Notes: a model not told the origin generated them from the sequence alone. A stretch of 14,179 nucleotides of DNA from an uncultured Emergencia sp. (GCA_937997955.1 CALLDR010000021.1:1-14179), one strand, 5' to 3'. Shown: positions 7,686 through 14,179, numbered from the stretch's first letter. A program made the numbers and translations.

Positions 7686-8588
7686 ATGTTTATCGATACG
7701 AAGGCCCGCTGCTTCATGGAAGCGGCAAAGTGCCTGAATTTTACGCGGGCGGCAGAAAAGCTTTACATCTCTCAGCCGGCCCTGTCAAAGAATATCGCCT
7801 CCCTGGAGGATCAGTGCGGCATGAAGCTGTTCTACCGCGATAGTCGGAGGAATCAGGTGAAGCTGACGCCGGCGGGGGCCGTCATGCTCTGCGAATTTCA
7901 GAAGATGGAGGAGATTCTGGACGGCGTCATCGAGAAGGCCCGGCGGGCGGAGTCGGGAGAGGAAGGCCAGCTGGTCATCGGCCTCCTTGCCGGACAGATC
8001 ATCAACGATATCACGGCCAGGGTGCTGCACAACATCGACGAGAATTACCCGAAGATCGAGATCGACAAGATCGCGGGCGGTTTCCGTCAGCTTCGCGGCT
8101 GGCTGGAGGACGGCACGGCGGATATGGTGGTGACCTTTGAAGAGGAAGCGCGCCTGATCAAAGAAGTGCGCTTCGAGGAGGTCCAGCAGGTGCAGCTGGG
8201 CTTTGCCGTGCCCGTATATCACCCCCTGGCAAAGAAGCGCTCCCTGAAGATCAAAGATCTGGAAGGGGAGAAGATCATCGTTCCCGACGAGCGGGAATCC
8301 TTTATCCTCGTGGAGGAATTTCGCAGGCTGTGTCTGCTGGAAGGCTTTCAGCCGGAGGAGGTCACAGCGCCGGATCTGTATCACATGAACATGCTGGCCG
8401 AAATGGGAAAGGGGATTCTGATCACCCGGGCCGATTCCATCGAGACCAGGAGCCCCAACCTGAAATTTTTCAGCAGCAGGGAGCTGGGCAAGGTCAAGCT
8501 GGTCGCGGCCTGGCGGAAGGACAATCTGAACCCCATCATCAACCTCTATCACAAAATGTACGAGGATTTGTACCACGATCAGAGGTGA
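7686..8588 (+). CDS. LysR-family transcriptional regulator
   Basis: A 300-residue regulator of normal length for the family. Residues 1-65 are the winged helix-turn-helix (FMEAAKCLNFTRAAEKLYIS, then QPALSKNIASLE and LTPAG). Residues about 90-295 form the two-lobed effector-binding domain, opening with GQLVIGLLAGQ. ATG 7686 follows GAGGT at 7675-7679 with six bases between. It starts 12 bp after the prepilin peptidase stop and is closed by a strong terminator at 8681-8721. The next genes on the same strand are the flavoprotein module. LysR regulators commonly control a neighbouring catabolic operon in response to a pathway compound, so control of 8856-12596 is a reasonable inference, although the usual divergent layout is absent. 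Its Arg codons are mixed (CGC, CGG, AGG), unlike the flavoprotein gene. Confidence 0.92.
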   Translation: MFIDTKARCFMEAAKCLNFTRAAEKLYISQPALSKNIASLEDQCGMKLFYRDSRRNQVKLTPAGAVMLCEFQKMEEILDGVIEKARRAESGEEGQLVIGLLAGQIINDITARVLHNIDENYPKIEIDKIAGGFRQLRGWLEDGTADMVVTFEEEARLIKEVRFEEVQQVQLGFAVPVYHPLAKKRSLKIKDLEGEKIIVPDERESFILVEEFRRLCLLEGFQPEEVTAPDLYHMNMLAEMGKGILITRADSIETRSPNLKFFSSRELGKVKLVAAWRKDNLNPIINLYHKMYEDLYHDQR

Positions 8589-8680
8589 TCAAAAGGCCAT
8601 CAGGAAAAAATCAGTATAACAGGTCAAAGAGAACCCGCCGAAGCGTCCGCGAGCTGCCGTGGGCGGCCAAGAGCGGCTGA

Positions 8681-8721
8681 CATGAGCCCATAACCTCAGG
8701 TTATGGGCTCATGCGTTTTTT
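8681..8721 (+). terminator. Strong hairpin terminator after the LysR gene
   Basis: CATGAGCCCATAACC (8681-8695) pairs perfectly over 15 bp with GGTTATGGGCTCATG (8699-8713) around a three-base loop, TCA. CG and six T (8716-8721) follow. It isolates the peptidase/LysR unit from the flavoprotein module. Confidence 0.93.
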
Positions 8722-8855
8722 GAATTTTACGACGGAGAGATTTTCTGGTATCTTTTAATTGACAGAAAAATAACACACATCGAGATCAACGATCTTACAC
8801 TACGATCAAAACCAAAAAAATCAAACCACAATCAAAATCAACGGAGGAGTTTAAC
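8722..8855 (+). promoter_or_regulatory. Promoter and G-poor leader of the flavoprotein gene
   Basis: Because a terminator precedes it, this stretch should hold the promoter of the next gene. TTGACA (8759-8764) is a perfect -35 hexamer but I cannot find a convincing -10 at the right distance, which would fit a promoter needing an activator such as LysR. From 8801 to 8845 the leader is almost free of T and G runs, rich in CAA and ATCAAA strings, and so unlikely to fold. It ends in a very strong GGAGGAG site (8843-8849) six bases before the ATG. Confidence 0.5.
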
Positions 8856-9791
8856 ATGAAGATTTTAGGAATTTCCGGCGGAAGCAAAAACGGCAACAAC
8901 GACGCGATGTGCAAGGAAGCGCTGATGGGCGCCAAGGAAGCCGGCGCGGAGATTGAGTTTATCAACCTGAACCAGCTGCATATCGAGCACTGTACAGGCT
9001 GCACGGCCTGCGTCATGAGCCTGATGAGCGGCAAAGGCGGCCTTTGCCCGATCAAAGACGATTTTGAATGGCTCAGAGACAAGATGATGGACGCGGACGG
9101 CATCGTATGGTCCATTCCAATCTTTGAAAAAGGCGCGTCCGGCCTGTTCCACACGATCATGGACAGAATGGGACCGAGAAACGACAAGGGCATGATCATC
9201 ATCGGCAGCAAGATCGCGGAAGAGACTGGCGGCAAAGCTCCGGATCAGAGAATGTTGAAGGACAAAGTCGTCTCCTACATCGGCGTCGGCGGTTCTGACT
9301 GGTCCACCAGAATCCAGTGCGACTTCTTCAACCAGGCCCTGACTCCTGCGTGGACGGTCGTAGACACCGCAATATTCTCCTGGTCCAAGTGCATCGTCAT
9401 GGAAGACGAAAAAGTGCAGAGATCCCATCAGATCGGTGTCGATCTGGCCAATGCCGCCAAAGACATGGAAAACGCCAAGTGGATCGGCGATCCTGGCATC
9501 TGCCCGCACTGCCACTGCAGAGAATTCCATCTCAGCGACGACGCGATGCATGCCGTATGCTGCGCCTGCGGTCTGGAAGGAGAGATCAGAGTTGCCGACG
9601 GAAAGGTTTCCTTCCACTTTGATCCTGAGACAGAGCATCACGCCCACGACACCCTGTCCGGCAAATTTATCCACTGCGACGATATCAAAGAGAACGAGGG
9701 CAAGCTGATGGAGTGGAAGAAGTCCGATGTCTTCAAGCAGAAAAAACAGGCGTACATCGACTTCATTTCTTCCAGCAAGCCAGAGAGATAG
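8856..9791 (+). CDS. Flavodoxin-fold iron-sulfur flavoprotein with C-terminal zinc-ribbon-like domain
   Basis: A 311-residue, probably cytosolic oxidoreductase. Residues 1-200 match the NADPH-dependent FMN reductase/iron-sulfur flavoprotein (Isf-like) families. The phosphate-binding loop is GISGGSKNGNN (5-15). A compact Cys cluster follows at C46, C49, C52 and C64 (C-x2-C-x2-C-x11-C), placed as in Isf proteins that bind a 4Fe-4S cluster; the last gap is longer than I remember for Isf. IPIFEKGASGLFHTIMDR (88-105) is the typical flavin-side segment. Residues 216-238 add CPHC and CCAC, two CXXC pairs that suggest a zinc ribbon or rubredoxin-like site, which ordinary Isf proteins lack. Start at ATG 8856 with GGAGGAG. 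All nine Arg codons are AGA, suggesting high expression. It is followed after 12 bp by the EthD-like gene. The likely role is one- or two-electron transfer to a partner enzyme or direct substrate reduction; the substrate is unknown. Confidence 0.85.
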   Translation: MKILGISGGSKNGNNDAMCKEALMGAKEAGAEIEFINLNQLHIEHCTGCTACVMSLMSGKGGLCPIKDDFEWLRDKMMDADGIVWSIPIFEKGASGLFHTIMDRMGPRNDKGMIIIGSKIAEETGGKAPDQRMLKDKVVSYIGVGGSDWSTRIQCDFFNQALTPAWTVVDTAIFSWSKCIVMEDEKVQRSHQIGVDLANAAKDMENAKWIGDPGICPHCHCREFHLSDDAMHAVCCACGLEGEIRVADGKVSFHFDPETEHHAHDTLSGKFIHCDDIKENEGKLMEWKKSDVFKQKKQAYIDFISSSKPER

Positions 9792-9803
9792 AGGAGGAGC
9801 GTC

Positions 9804-10658
9804 ATGACAAAGAATATGCTGGGCTTTGAGCCCATGCGCAGCCTGATCTACGTCGACTGTGCCAAAGAAGATTACAGGGTAAAGCTGGAAAACTGGCTGT
9901 ATAAGTACCATATTCCAGACAGCATCTCCCAGTTTGGGCCTTACGTGTCCAAGTACGCCTTTTACAGCGCTCTGCCGGTTCCAGAAGGCGGAGAACGGTT
10001 TGGCGCTGTCAAAATGCAGCTGACCGAGCACTATTGGCTGGCAAATCCCAATAACATCGCCATGTTCGACCATCACAAGGCGCTGACTGAATATTTTCCG
10101 CCTGACGTGCTGAAGTGGCAGGGCAACCTTCCAGACGAAGACTTTGCCTGCGAAAACATGGAAGGTGACGACGCCAGAGCCGTCAAGGGAGACGCGTCAA
10201 AGGGCACCGTGCCGTTCATCTTCGCCTTTGTTCCCGTCTGGTGGGAAGAAGACTATAAAGGGGAAGGCCGGACCATCGAGGACGGACCTAACTACAGGTG
10301 GCAGATGGTGATCAAATTCCCGGAAGGCGCCAGGGAAGCCGGGGACCAGTGGCTCCGCGAAGCGTTTATCCCGGCCTTCGCCGCGTGCGAGGAGACGACC
10401 AGAATCCTGTCCAGCAAGGTCATCAAAGAGGCCAACGGCTGCGAGTTCGACAGAGTGGTCGAGATGTGGTTTGAAGGACCGAGCGCATGGCAGGCAGCTG
10501 TGGAAAAGGTGAGGAAACAGATTGAAAAGCCGGCATGGGCTGAAACCGAGGACTTCCCTTACCTGGCCAAGTCCTATGGCATATCCAGCATATTCCTATC
10601 GGATATCGCCAGAAGCGATAACATGACGCAGTACAACGGATACATCACCATGCGGTAA
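9804..10658 (+). CDS. Probable EthD-like dimeric alpha+beta barrel protein, function unknown
   Basis: A 284-residue soluble protein without signal peptide or membrane segments. ATG 9804 follows AGGAGGAG (9792-9799), 12 bp after the flavoprotein stop, so the two are almost certainly cotranslated. The N-terminal half (RSLIYVDC, WLYKYHIPDS, FGPYVSKYAFYSALPVP) and the C-terminal half (YRWQMVIKFPEG, WLREAFIPAF, VEMWFEGPSAWQAA) each look like a beta-alpha-beta-beta-alpha-beta ferredoxin-like unit. That is the layout of two fused EthD-type domains, but no signature is strong enough for certainty. Many aromatic residues (HYWL, VPVWWEEDY) could line a hydrophobic pocket. EthD-like proteins often sit in catabolic clusters for hydrophobic or aromatic compounds, where their chemistry is often unknown. 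Its partners here are the flavoprotein and the beta-propeller. Confidence 0.6.
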   Translation: MTKNMLGFEPMRSLIYVDCAKEDYRVKLENWLYKYHIPDSISQFGPYVSKYAFYSALPVPEGGERFGAVKMQLTEHYWLANPNNIAMFDHHKALTEYFPPDVLKWQGNLPDEDFACENMEGDDARAVKGDASKGTVPFIFAFVPVWWEEDYKGEGRTIEDGPNYRWQMVIKFPEGAREAGDQWLREAFIPAFAACEETTRILSSKVIKEANGCEFDRVVEMWFEGPSAWQAAVEKVRKQIEKPAWAETEDFPYLAKSYGISSIFLSDIARSDNMTQYNGYITMR

Positions 10659-10694
10659 CGGGCTGCCCGGCAAGGGCGGCTCCTGCGGGGATAG

Positions 10695-11040
10695 GTTTCG
10701 TAATCCGGCCCCGGACAGGCTGAATTACGAAACGCCCGCAGGCCACGTTTGTTAAATCACCTGCATTTTGATCAAAATACGAAACTCTTTTCGATACTAT
10801 CGCACCCACAGCCGATGCCGGTTTGTTAAATGAGCCGCGATCAGGCAAAAATACGAAACGGACCCTGGATTTCAGGGGTTTGCAGAGGCAAAATCTTTCG
10901 TAAAAAAGGCGAAAAAAGCCTGAAATACGAAACCCAGCCCCGGAAAGGTTTCGTAAAACGGGCTGTAAAGCGGCAGAATACGAAACCCAGCCCCGGAAAG
11001 GTTTCGTAAAACGGGCCGCAAAGAGACAGAATACGAAACC
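10695..11040. repeat. Array of six TACGAAA/TTTCGTA units, 53 or 73-74 bp apart
   Basis: TACGAAAC begins at 10726, 10779, 10852, 10926, 10979 and 11032 (steps 53, 73, 74, 53, 53). The opposite-facing GTTTCGTA or its variants GTTTGTTA/CTTTCGTA begin at 10695, 10747, 10821, 10895, 10948 and 11001 (steps 52, 74, 74, 53, 53). The copies at 10925-10977 and 10978-11030 agree at 49 of 53 positions. Within each good copy, TACGAAACC and GGTTTCGTA form a 9-bp dyad around 12 bases. Earlier copies are conserved mainly at these motifs, while the DNA between them differs. Confidence 0.88.
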
Positions 11041-11153
11041 GAGGCGGATTGGAGCGCGAAACAAGCAGACGGACGCAAGCGCGAGACAAGCGGGCGGACG
11101 ACCTGGACGGCCCCGCGCGAAAAGCACGAAAGGTATCGCGGCGATCCAATCAG

Positions 11154-11185
11154 ATAGTATCATGAAGACAACCAGATAATACTAT
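11154..11185. promoter_or_regulatory. Inverted repeat just before the beta-propeller gene
   Basis: ATAGTAT (11154-11160) and ATACTAT (11179-11185) are perfect 7-bp complements, 18 bases apart, ending eight bases before the ribosome binding site. It is AT-rich in otherwise GC-rich surroundings, so it may mark the promoter or an operator. GATAAT at 11175-11180 could be a -10 box, without a clear -35. Confidence 0.35.
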
Positions 11186-11201
11186 TGAGGAAAGGAGAGA
11201 A

Positions 11202-12596
11202 ATGATGACAGAGAAATTTTACGCGAAAGGACCTGGCAACGAGGGCTATATCAAGAACCTGGAAGTCCTGTCCTTCTGTAATTTAGACGGCGAATGCGGC
11301 ATGTTCCAGATGCAGCTTTACAAGACGGAAGAAGGAAAATATTATCTCTATGGCGCCTGCTTCGGCGGAACCAAGAACGGTGTCATGATCAGCGATGTGA
11401 CCGATCCGAAAAATCCAAAGTTCGTAAAGCACTTCCAGCTGGTGGATCCGGAAATATATCCGACCACCACCACGCCGAAGCTGCAGATTGCCGACGATCT
11501 GATGATCTGCGCCATGAGCGCGGGTTCCGGTCCCGACGCTCTGGTCGATCAGGCAGAGCTGAAAAACATGAAATGCGAAGTGGGAATCAGGATCTACAGC
11601 CTGAAGGAAGATCCGCTGAATCCGAAGTTCCTGGGCTACTGGGACTGCGGCGTGCCTCACTCCATCGGCGTTCACCGGTTCATGTACAACGGCGGCAGAT
11701 ATGTGCACCTGTCCTGTGAGTCTGACCGGTTTGAGGGCATGATCTACAGGATCATCGATATCGCGGACCCGGTCAACCCGGTCGAAGTAGGCAATTGGTG
11801 GTCTCCGGAGCAGTTTGTAGACGGATATCCGGGCAGAACGGTGGATCACACCGCGCCTCACGTGCCGGCCTTCATGGACAAAGGCTGGATGCACGGCCCT
11901 CCATTTGTCAGAGACGGTAAAGCCTATCTGGGCTACTGCGGAGACGGCCTTTACGTGCTGGACGTGGAGGATATGACCCGGCCGAGATGTCTGGGAAACC
12001 TGCGGTTCATGCCTACCTTCTGCAGCGAGCTGGCAGGAGCCAGAACTCATACGGCGCTGCCGCTGCCGGGCAGAGACCTGGTAGTCGTTACCAATGAGGG
12101 AGAGCGGTTCCAGTTCTTCCCTGGAGATAAAGTGCTGGCGCCGCAGGCCATGAACAATATCCACATGGTGGATGTCAGCGACCCGGCAAGACCGACTTTG
12201 ATCGCCCAGTTCCCGTATCCGGAGGTGCCGGAAGACTTCCCGTATCAGAACTTCAACGTGATGCAGAGAGTCAACGCGGGACCTTTCGGCCCGCACAACC
12301 TTCACGAGCCGATGGACGGAAAACCGTGGCTGGAGCAGAGAGGGGACAGAGTCTATTGCTGCTACTTCCACGCGGGCCTGCGGGTGTACGATGTCAGCGA
12401 TCCGTACTACATCAAAGAGCTGGCCTATTTCATTCCGCCGAACCCGGATAAAAAGCCGGAAGAATCCTACTTCCCAGGGTTCCCGGGACCGCGGAACGCC
12501 ACCACCGAGGACTGCGTCGTAGACGACAGAGGCAACATCATCATTGATGCTCTGGACGACGGGTTCTACATTCTGAGAATGACAGAAGAAAAATGA
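11202..12596 (+). CDS. LVIVD-repeat beta-propeller protein
   Basis: A 464-residue protein without signal peptide, so probably cytosolic. AAAGGAGAG precedes two adjacent ATGs (11202 and 11205); the second has the better spacing (7 bases after AGGAG), so the protein may be 463 residues. Blade motifs of the LVIVD type recur near residues 61 (VMISDVTDPKNPKFV), 129 (IRIYSLKEDPLNPKFLG), 182 (YRIIDIADPVNPVEVG), 250 (LYVLDVEDMTRPRCLG), 320 (IHMVDVSDPARPTLIA) and 393 (LRVYDVSDPYYIKELA), with a closing strand near 454. Conserved-looking His residues occur at nearly every blade (PHSIGVH, VDHTAPH, MHGPPF, RTHTALPL, GPHNLHEP, CYFHAGL). That suggests a metal or ligand site on one face, as in the related selenium-binding/methanethiol oxidase propellers. 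Its catalytic role is inferred, not shown. It follows the flavoprotein and EthD-like genes on the same strand and ends at a terminator. Confidence 0.85.
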   Translation: MMTEKFYAKGPGNEGYIKNLEVLSFCNLDGECGMFQMQLYKTEEGKYYLYGACFGGTKNGVMISDVTDPKNPKFVKHFQLVDPEIYPTTTTPKLQIADDLMICAMSAGSGPDALVDQAELKNMKCEVGIRIYSLKEDPLNPKFLGYWDCGVPHSIGVHRFMYNGGRYVHLSCESDRFEGMIYRIIDIADPVNPVEVGNWWSPEQFVDGYPGRTVDHTAPHVPAFMDKGWMHGPPFVRDGKAYLGYCGDGLYVLDVEDMTRPRCLGNLRFMPTFCSELAGARTHTALPLPGRDLVVVTNEGERFQFFPGDKVLAPQAMNNIHMVDVSDPARPTLIAQFPYPEVPEDFPYQNFNVMQRVNAGPFGPHNLHEPMDGKPWLEQRGDRVYCCYFHAGLRVYDVSDPYYIKELAYFIPPNPDKKPEESYFPGFPGPRNATTEDCVVDDRGNIIIDALDDGFYILRMTEEK

Positions 12597-12640
12597 AATC
12601 AAGACTCCTTTTAATATAAATACATCAATTTTCATCACTG

Positions 12641-12713
12641 AGAGCTGTCGCGTCAAGGATTTTCATTATGATTTACATTTTGATTTTCCACTGATGCGAC
12701 AGCTCTTTTTTTG
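12641..12713 (+). terminator. Terminator after the beta-propeller gene, with an unusually long loop
   Basis: AGAGCTGTCGCGTCA (12641-12655) pairs with TGATGCGACAGCTCT (12692-12706) over 15 bp with one G-U pair, followed by a run of T (12706-12712). The AT-rich loop of 36 bases is much longer than usual. It lies 44 bases after the stop codon. Confidence 0.82.
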
Positions 12714-12724
12714 ATTTTTTGCGC

Positions 12725-12755
12725 GGGGCCGCGCCGGACAAGCCGGCGCGGCCCC
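12725..12755. terminator. Perfect 13-bp GC hairpin between convergent genes
   Basis: GGGGCCGCGCCGG (12725-12737) and CCGGCGCGGCCCC (12743-12755) are perfect complements around a 5-base loop. The plus-strand 3' side has only CCTTTCTG, and the minus-strand 3' side is A-rich, so neither direction has a proper U-run. It lies 29 bp beyond the kinase stop codon and may block or stabilise the kinase mRNA 3' end. Confidence 0.5.
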
Positions 12756-12784
12756 TTTCTGCTGCCAACACGTTTGCTGTGAAA

Positions 12785-14116
12785 TCATCTGTTCTGCTGA
12801 AAATACAGAACTATGGACACAGAGAATATATTTCCCTTTGATGTGAATCTGACAGTGCCGTTGTAGTGATTTACGATACTTTGAACGGATTGGATTCCCA
12901 TGCCGGTGCCCTCGTGTTTTGAGGACATATACTGTCCCTCTTTCATCTGAATGGCGCCGGAGAAGGTATTGTCCATGGATAAAACCAGGGTTCCCTGATT
13001 CGGCGTTTCCGCCCAAAGCTGTATGCTACGCATATCTTCGGGAACTGTGGTACAGCCATCACAGGCGTTTTCCAGCAGATTGCCGAACAAAACCGTCAGG
13101 TCCGTGTCGCTCACAGGAATATCCTGCGGTATGCATGTCCGGATATGGAGATCGATCTTCCTTTCACGCGCGATCTGATCATAGTAAACCAAGAGGGCGT
13201 TCAGCGCGAAGTGGTCACAGTATGTAATCGAAGAATTTGTCGGCAGGGACTTCAGGCAATCCTGAAGATAAGCGCTCAGCTGGCCATATTCTTTGTTTTC
13301 GCAGAAGGTCTGCAGGACGGTCATATGCTGCCGCAGATCGTGACGGGCCTGCCTCGCTTCGTCCATGCGGTATTTCAAATGCTCATACTGAAGGTTTTGG
13401 ACGGCCAGCAGGTCGTTCTGCTTTTGCAGCGTGGTATTGAGCGCGAAGCTTTCGACGGCTTTGGCGACGACGTAATAGATCAGGAGCGCGCCGCTGTTGA
13501 TAAAAATGGCGAAGGCGGTGTAGACCGGGTTCAGCGCCAGCTGTATGCCGGACAAAGGATTCAGATAGGCGAGGTAAAACCAGAACAGATAGAAGATGCC
13601 GGGAATCAGCCACAGAAAGCGCCATATCCGTTCCTGGGTCTGCAGGGTGATCGCCTCCTTGAAGTGCTTCTTCTCAAACCAGAAAAACCAGGGTATGAAT
13701 AAGAGCTGTACGATGATAGTGGACACCGAAAAGGACCACCGGTTGCTTTCGAGGGCGAGGGCGGGGAACAAAAAGCCTTCCAGGCATTTGGCAGCGAAGA
13801 CGGTCTGATTGGCGAAATTGGATATCATAAGCAGGACGAACAGCTGCTTCCCCGGGTGCTCCTTGACGGCGAGAAAAAAGACCGCCGCGAACCAAAGGGT
13901 GTTCATAAAGGAAACGGGTGCGTTGTGCGTCGAGAAGACAGAGGCCCAGACGCTGACGGCGATTTCCCAGAGGATTAGGAGGGCAAACAAAGCGGCGTTG
14001 GTCCTTTTGGAGAAGCGAAAATTCCCTGTAAACGGATACAGGGCGAGGAAGAAATAGGGCAAAAAATTCACAAGTGAATATAAGACTGATTCTAATATGC
14101 GAATTTCAAATAACAC
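12785..14116 (-). CDS. AgrC-like sensor histidine kinase (GHKL ATPase domain)
   Basis: A membrane sensor kinase of about 443 residues. I place the start at GTG 14116 because GGGGTGG ends five bases upstream; TTG 14152 has no binding site and would add 12 residues encoded through a run of ten G. The first 220 residues are hydrophobic with six or seven membrane segments and no large extracellular domain, as in AgrC-type peptide sensors. A coiled linker leads to the phosphoacceptor box RHDLRQHM (His about 259). The ATPase domain shows the N box FGNLLENACDG (Asn 346 and 350) and the G box EGTGMGIQSVQ (about 402-412), of the HATPase_c_5 type. Family members usually phosphorylate LytTR-type response regulators and often sense peptides. 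No regulator or peptide gene is visible, though either could lie just beyond the right edge. The gene converges on the beta-propeller gene. Confidence 0.88.
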   Translation of the reverse strand: MLFEIRILESVLYSLVNFLPYFFLALYPFTGNFRFSKRTNAALFALLILWEIAVSVWASVFSTHNAPVSFMNTLWFAAVFFLAVKEHPGKQLFVLLMISNFANQTVFAAKCLEGFLFPALALESNRWSFSVSTIIVQLLFIPWFFWFEKKHFKEAITLQTQERIWRFLWLIPGIFYLFWFYLAYLNPLSGIQLALNPVYTAFAIFINSGALLIYYVVAKAVESFALNTTLQKQNDLLAVQNLQYEHLKYRMDEARQARHDLRQHMTVLQTFCENKEYGQLSAYLQDCLKSLPTNSSITYCDHFALNALLVYYDQIARERKIDLHIRTCIPQDIPVSDTDLTVLFGNLLENACDGCTTVPEDMRSIQLWAETPNQGTLVLSMDNTFSGAIQMKEGQYMSSKHEGTGMGIQSVQSIVNHYNGTVRFTSKGNIFSVSIVLYFQQNR

Positions 14117-14124
14117 TAATACCA

Positions 14125-14134
14125 CCCCCCCCCC
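14125..14134 (-). repeat. Run of ten G (coding strand) at the kinase start
   Basis: Ten C on the plus strand, so ten G on the kinase strand, directly before the likely GTG start at 14116 and inside the reading frame if TTG 14152 is used. It lies where a ribosome binding site is expected. Such a run is prone to slippage during replication and also to sequencing error. Confidence 0.85.
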
Positions 14135-14179
14135 GCGAATTTTTTTGATCAAAAACTCGGAGTAAGCTTGTTTGACCGC

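Larger units (their letters stand above)
10659..11201. other. 543-bp gene-free spacer with a repeat array
   Basis: I see no gene. An open frame on the minus strand (10645-11163) is created by the repeats: it reads the same peptide strings again and again in shifting frames, and has no good start signal. Most of the spacer (10695-11040) is the TACGAAA/TTTCGTA array. From 11041 to 11160 the DNA is purine-rich with GCGCGAAACAAGC-like strings, and 11154-11185 holds a short inverted repeat. The ribosome binding site of the next gene lies at 11193-11197. Confidence 0.65.

Noticed and set aside
10695..11040. CRISPR array or integron attC array
   Set aside because: The repeats are too short and degenerate for CRISPR, spacers of two units are nearly identical, there are no cas genes, and the motifs do not match integron core sites. 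No integrase is present.
10645..11163. 172-codon minus-strand open frame
   Set aside because: Its repeated peptide strings come directly from the 53-bp DNA repeats and shift frame between copies. No start signal or known domain.
1..14179. Insertion sequences, transposases or phage genes
   Set aside because: None seen on either strand; no terminal inverted repeats flank the surface gene or the redox module.

Overview
The window looks like chromosomal DNA of an anaerobic Gram-positive bacterium of the Clostridia (Eubacteriales), possibly gut-associated. The signs are a sortase-anchored surface protein with SpaA/Cna-B folds, strong AGGAGG-type ribosome binding sites, an AgrC-like GHKL histidine kinase, an arginine/ornithine-type APC permease and iron-sulfur flavoprotein chemistry. 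The species is not identifiable from the sequence alone.

Layout: 1-487 is gene-free apart from a probable promoter and a perfect 9-bp dyad at 450-477. 533-4669 (+) encodes a 1378-residue cell-wall adhesin or pilin-like protein: signal peptide, fibro-slime domain, two SpaA-like folds, 26 Pro-Asp-Asn units, NPDTG sorting signal. It ends at a terminator (4685-4734). A good sigma-A promoter follows (4805-4833), but behind it lies only a decayed, frameshifted small gene (4872-about 5134) and a GC-rich spacer. 5313-6722 (-) is an APC amino-acid permease. The divergent spacer holds a 19-bp tandem repeat (6842-6934). 6966-7673 (+) is a type IV prepilin peptidase, with a LysR regulator 12 bp behind it (7686-8588, +), closed by a perfect hairpin terminator.

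The most interesting part is 8856-12596 (+): a flavodoxin-fold Fe-S flavoprotein with an added zinc-ribbon-like Cys cluster, a 284-residue protein probably of the EthD-like (dimeric alpha+beta barrel) type, and an LVIVD-repeat beta-propeller with many His residues. The first two are tightly coupled and carry strong start signals. The third lies beyond a 543-bp spacer that contains six copies of a TACGAAA/TTTCGTA repeat. The copies are 53, 73, 74, 53 and 53 bp apart, which is close to whole numbers of helical turns. The LysR gene immediately upstream is the obvious candidate regulator. I infer a redox catabolic or detoxifying module with an unknown substrate.

12785-14116 (-) is an AgrC-like histidine kinase. 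Its start region carries a run of ten G on the coding strand that could make its expression length-dependent (phase variable). Its response regulator is not in the window and may lie beyond the right edge.
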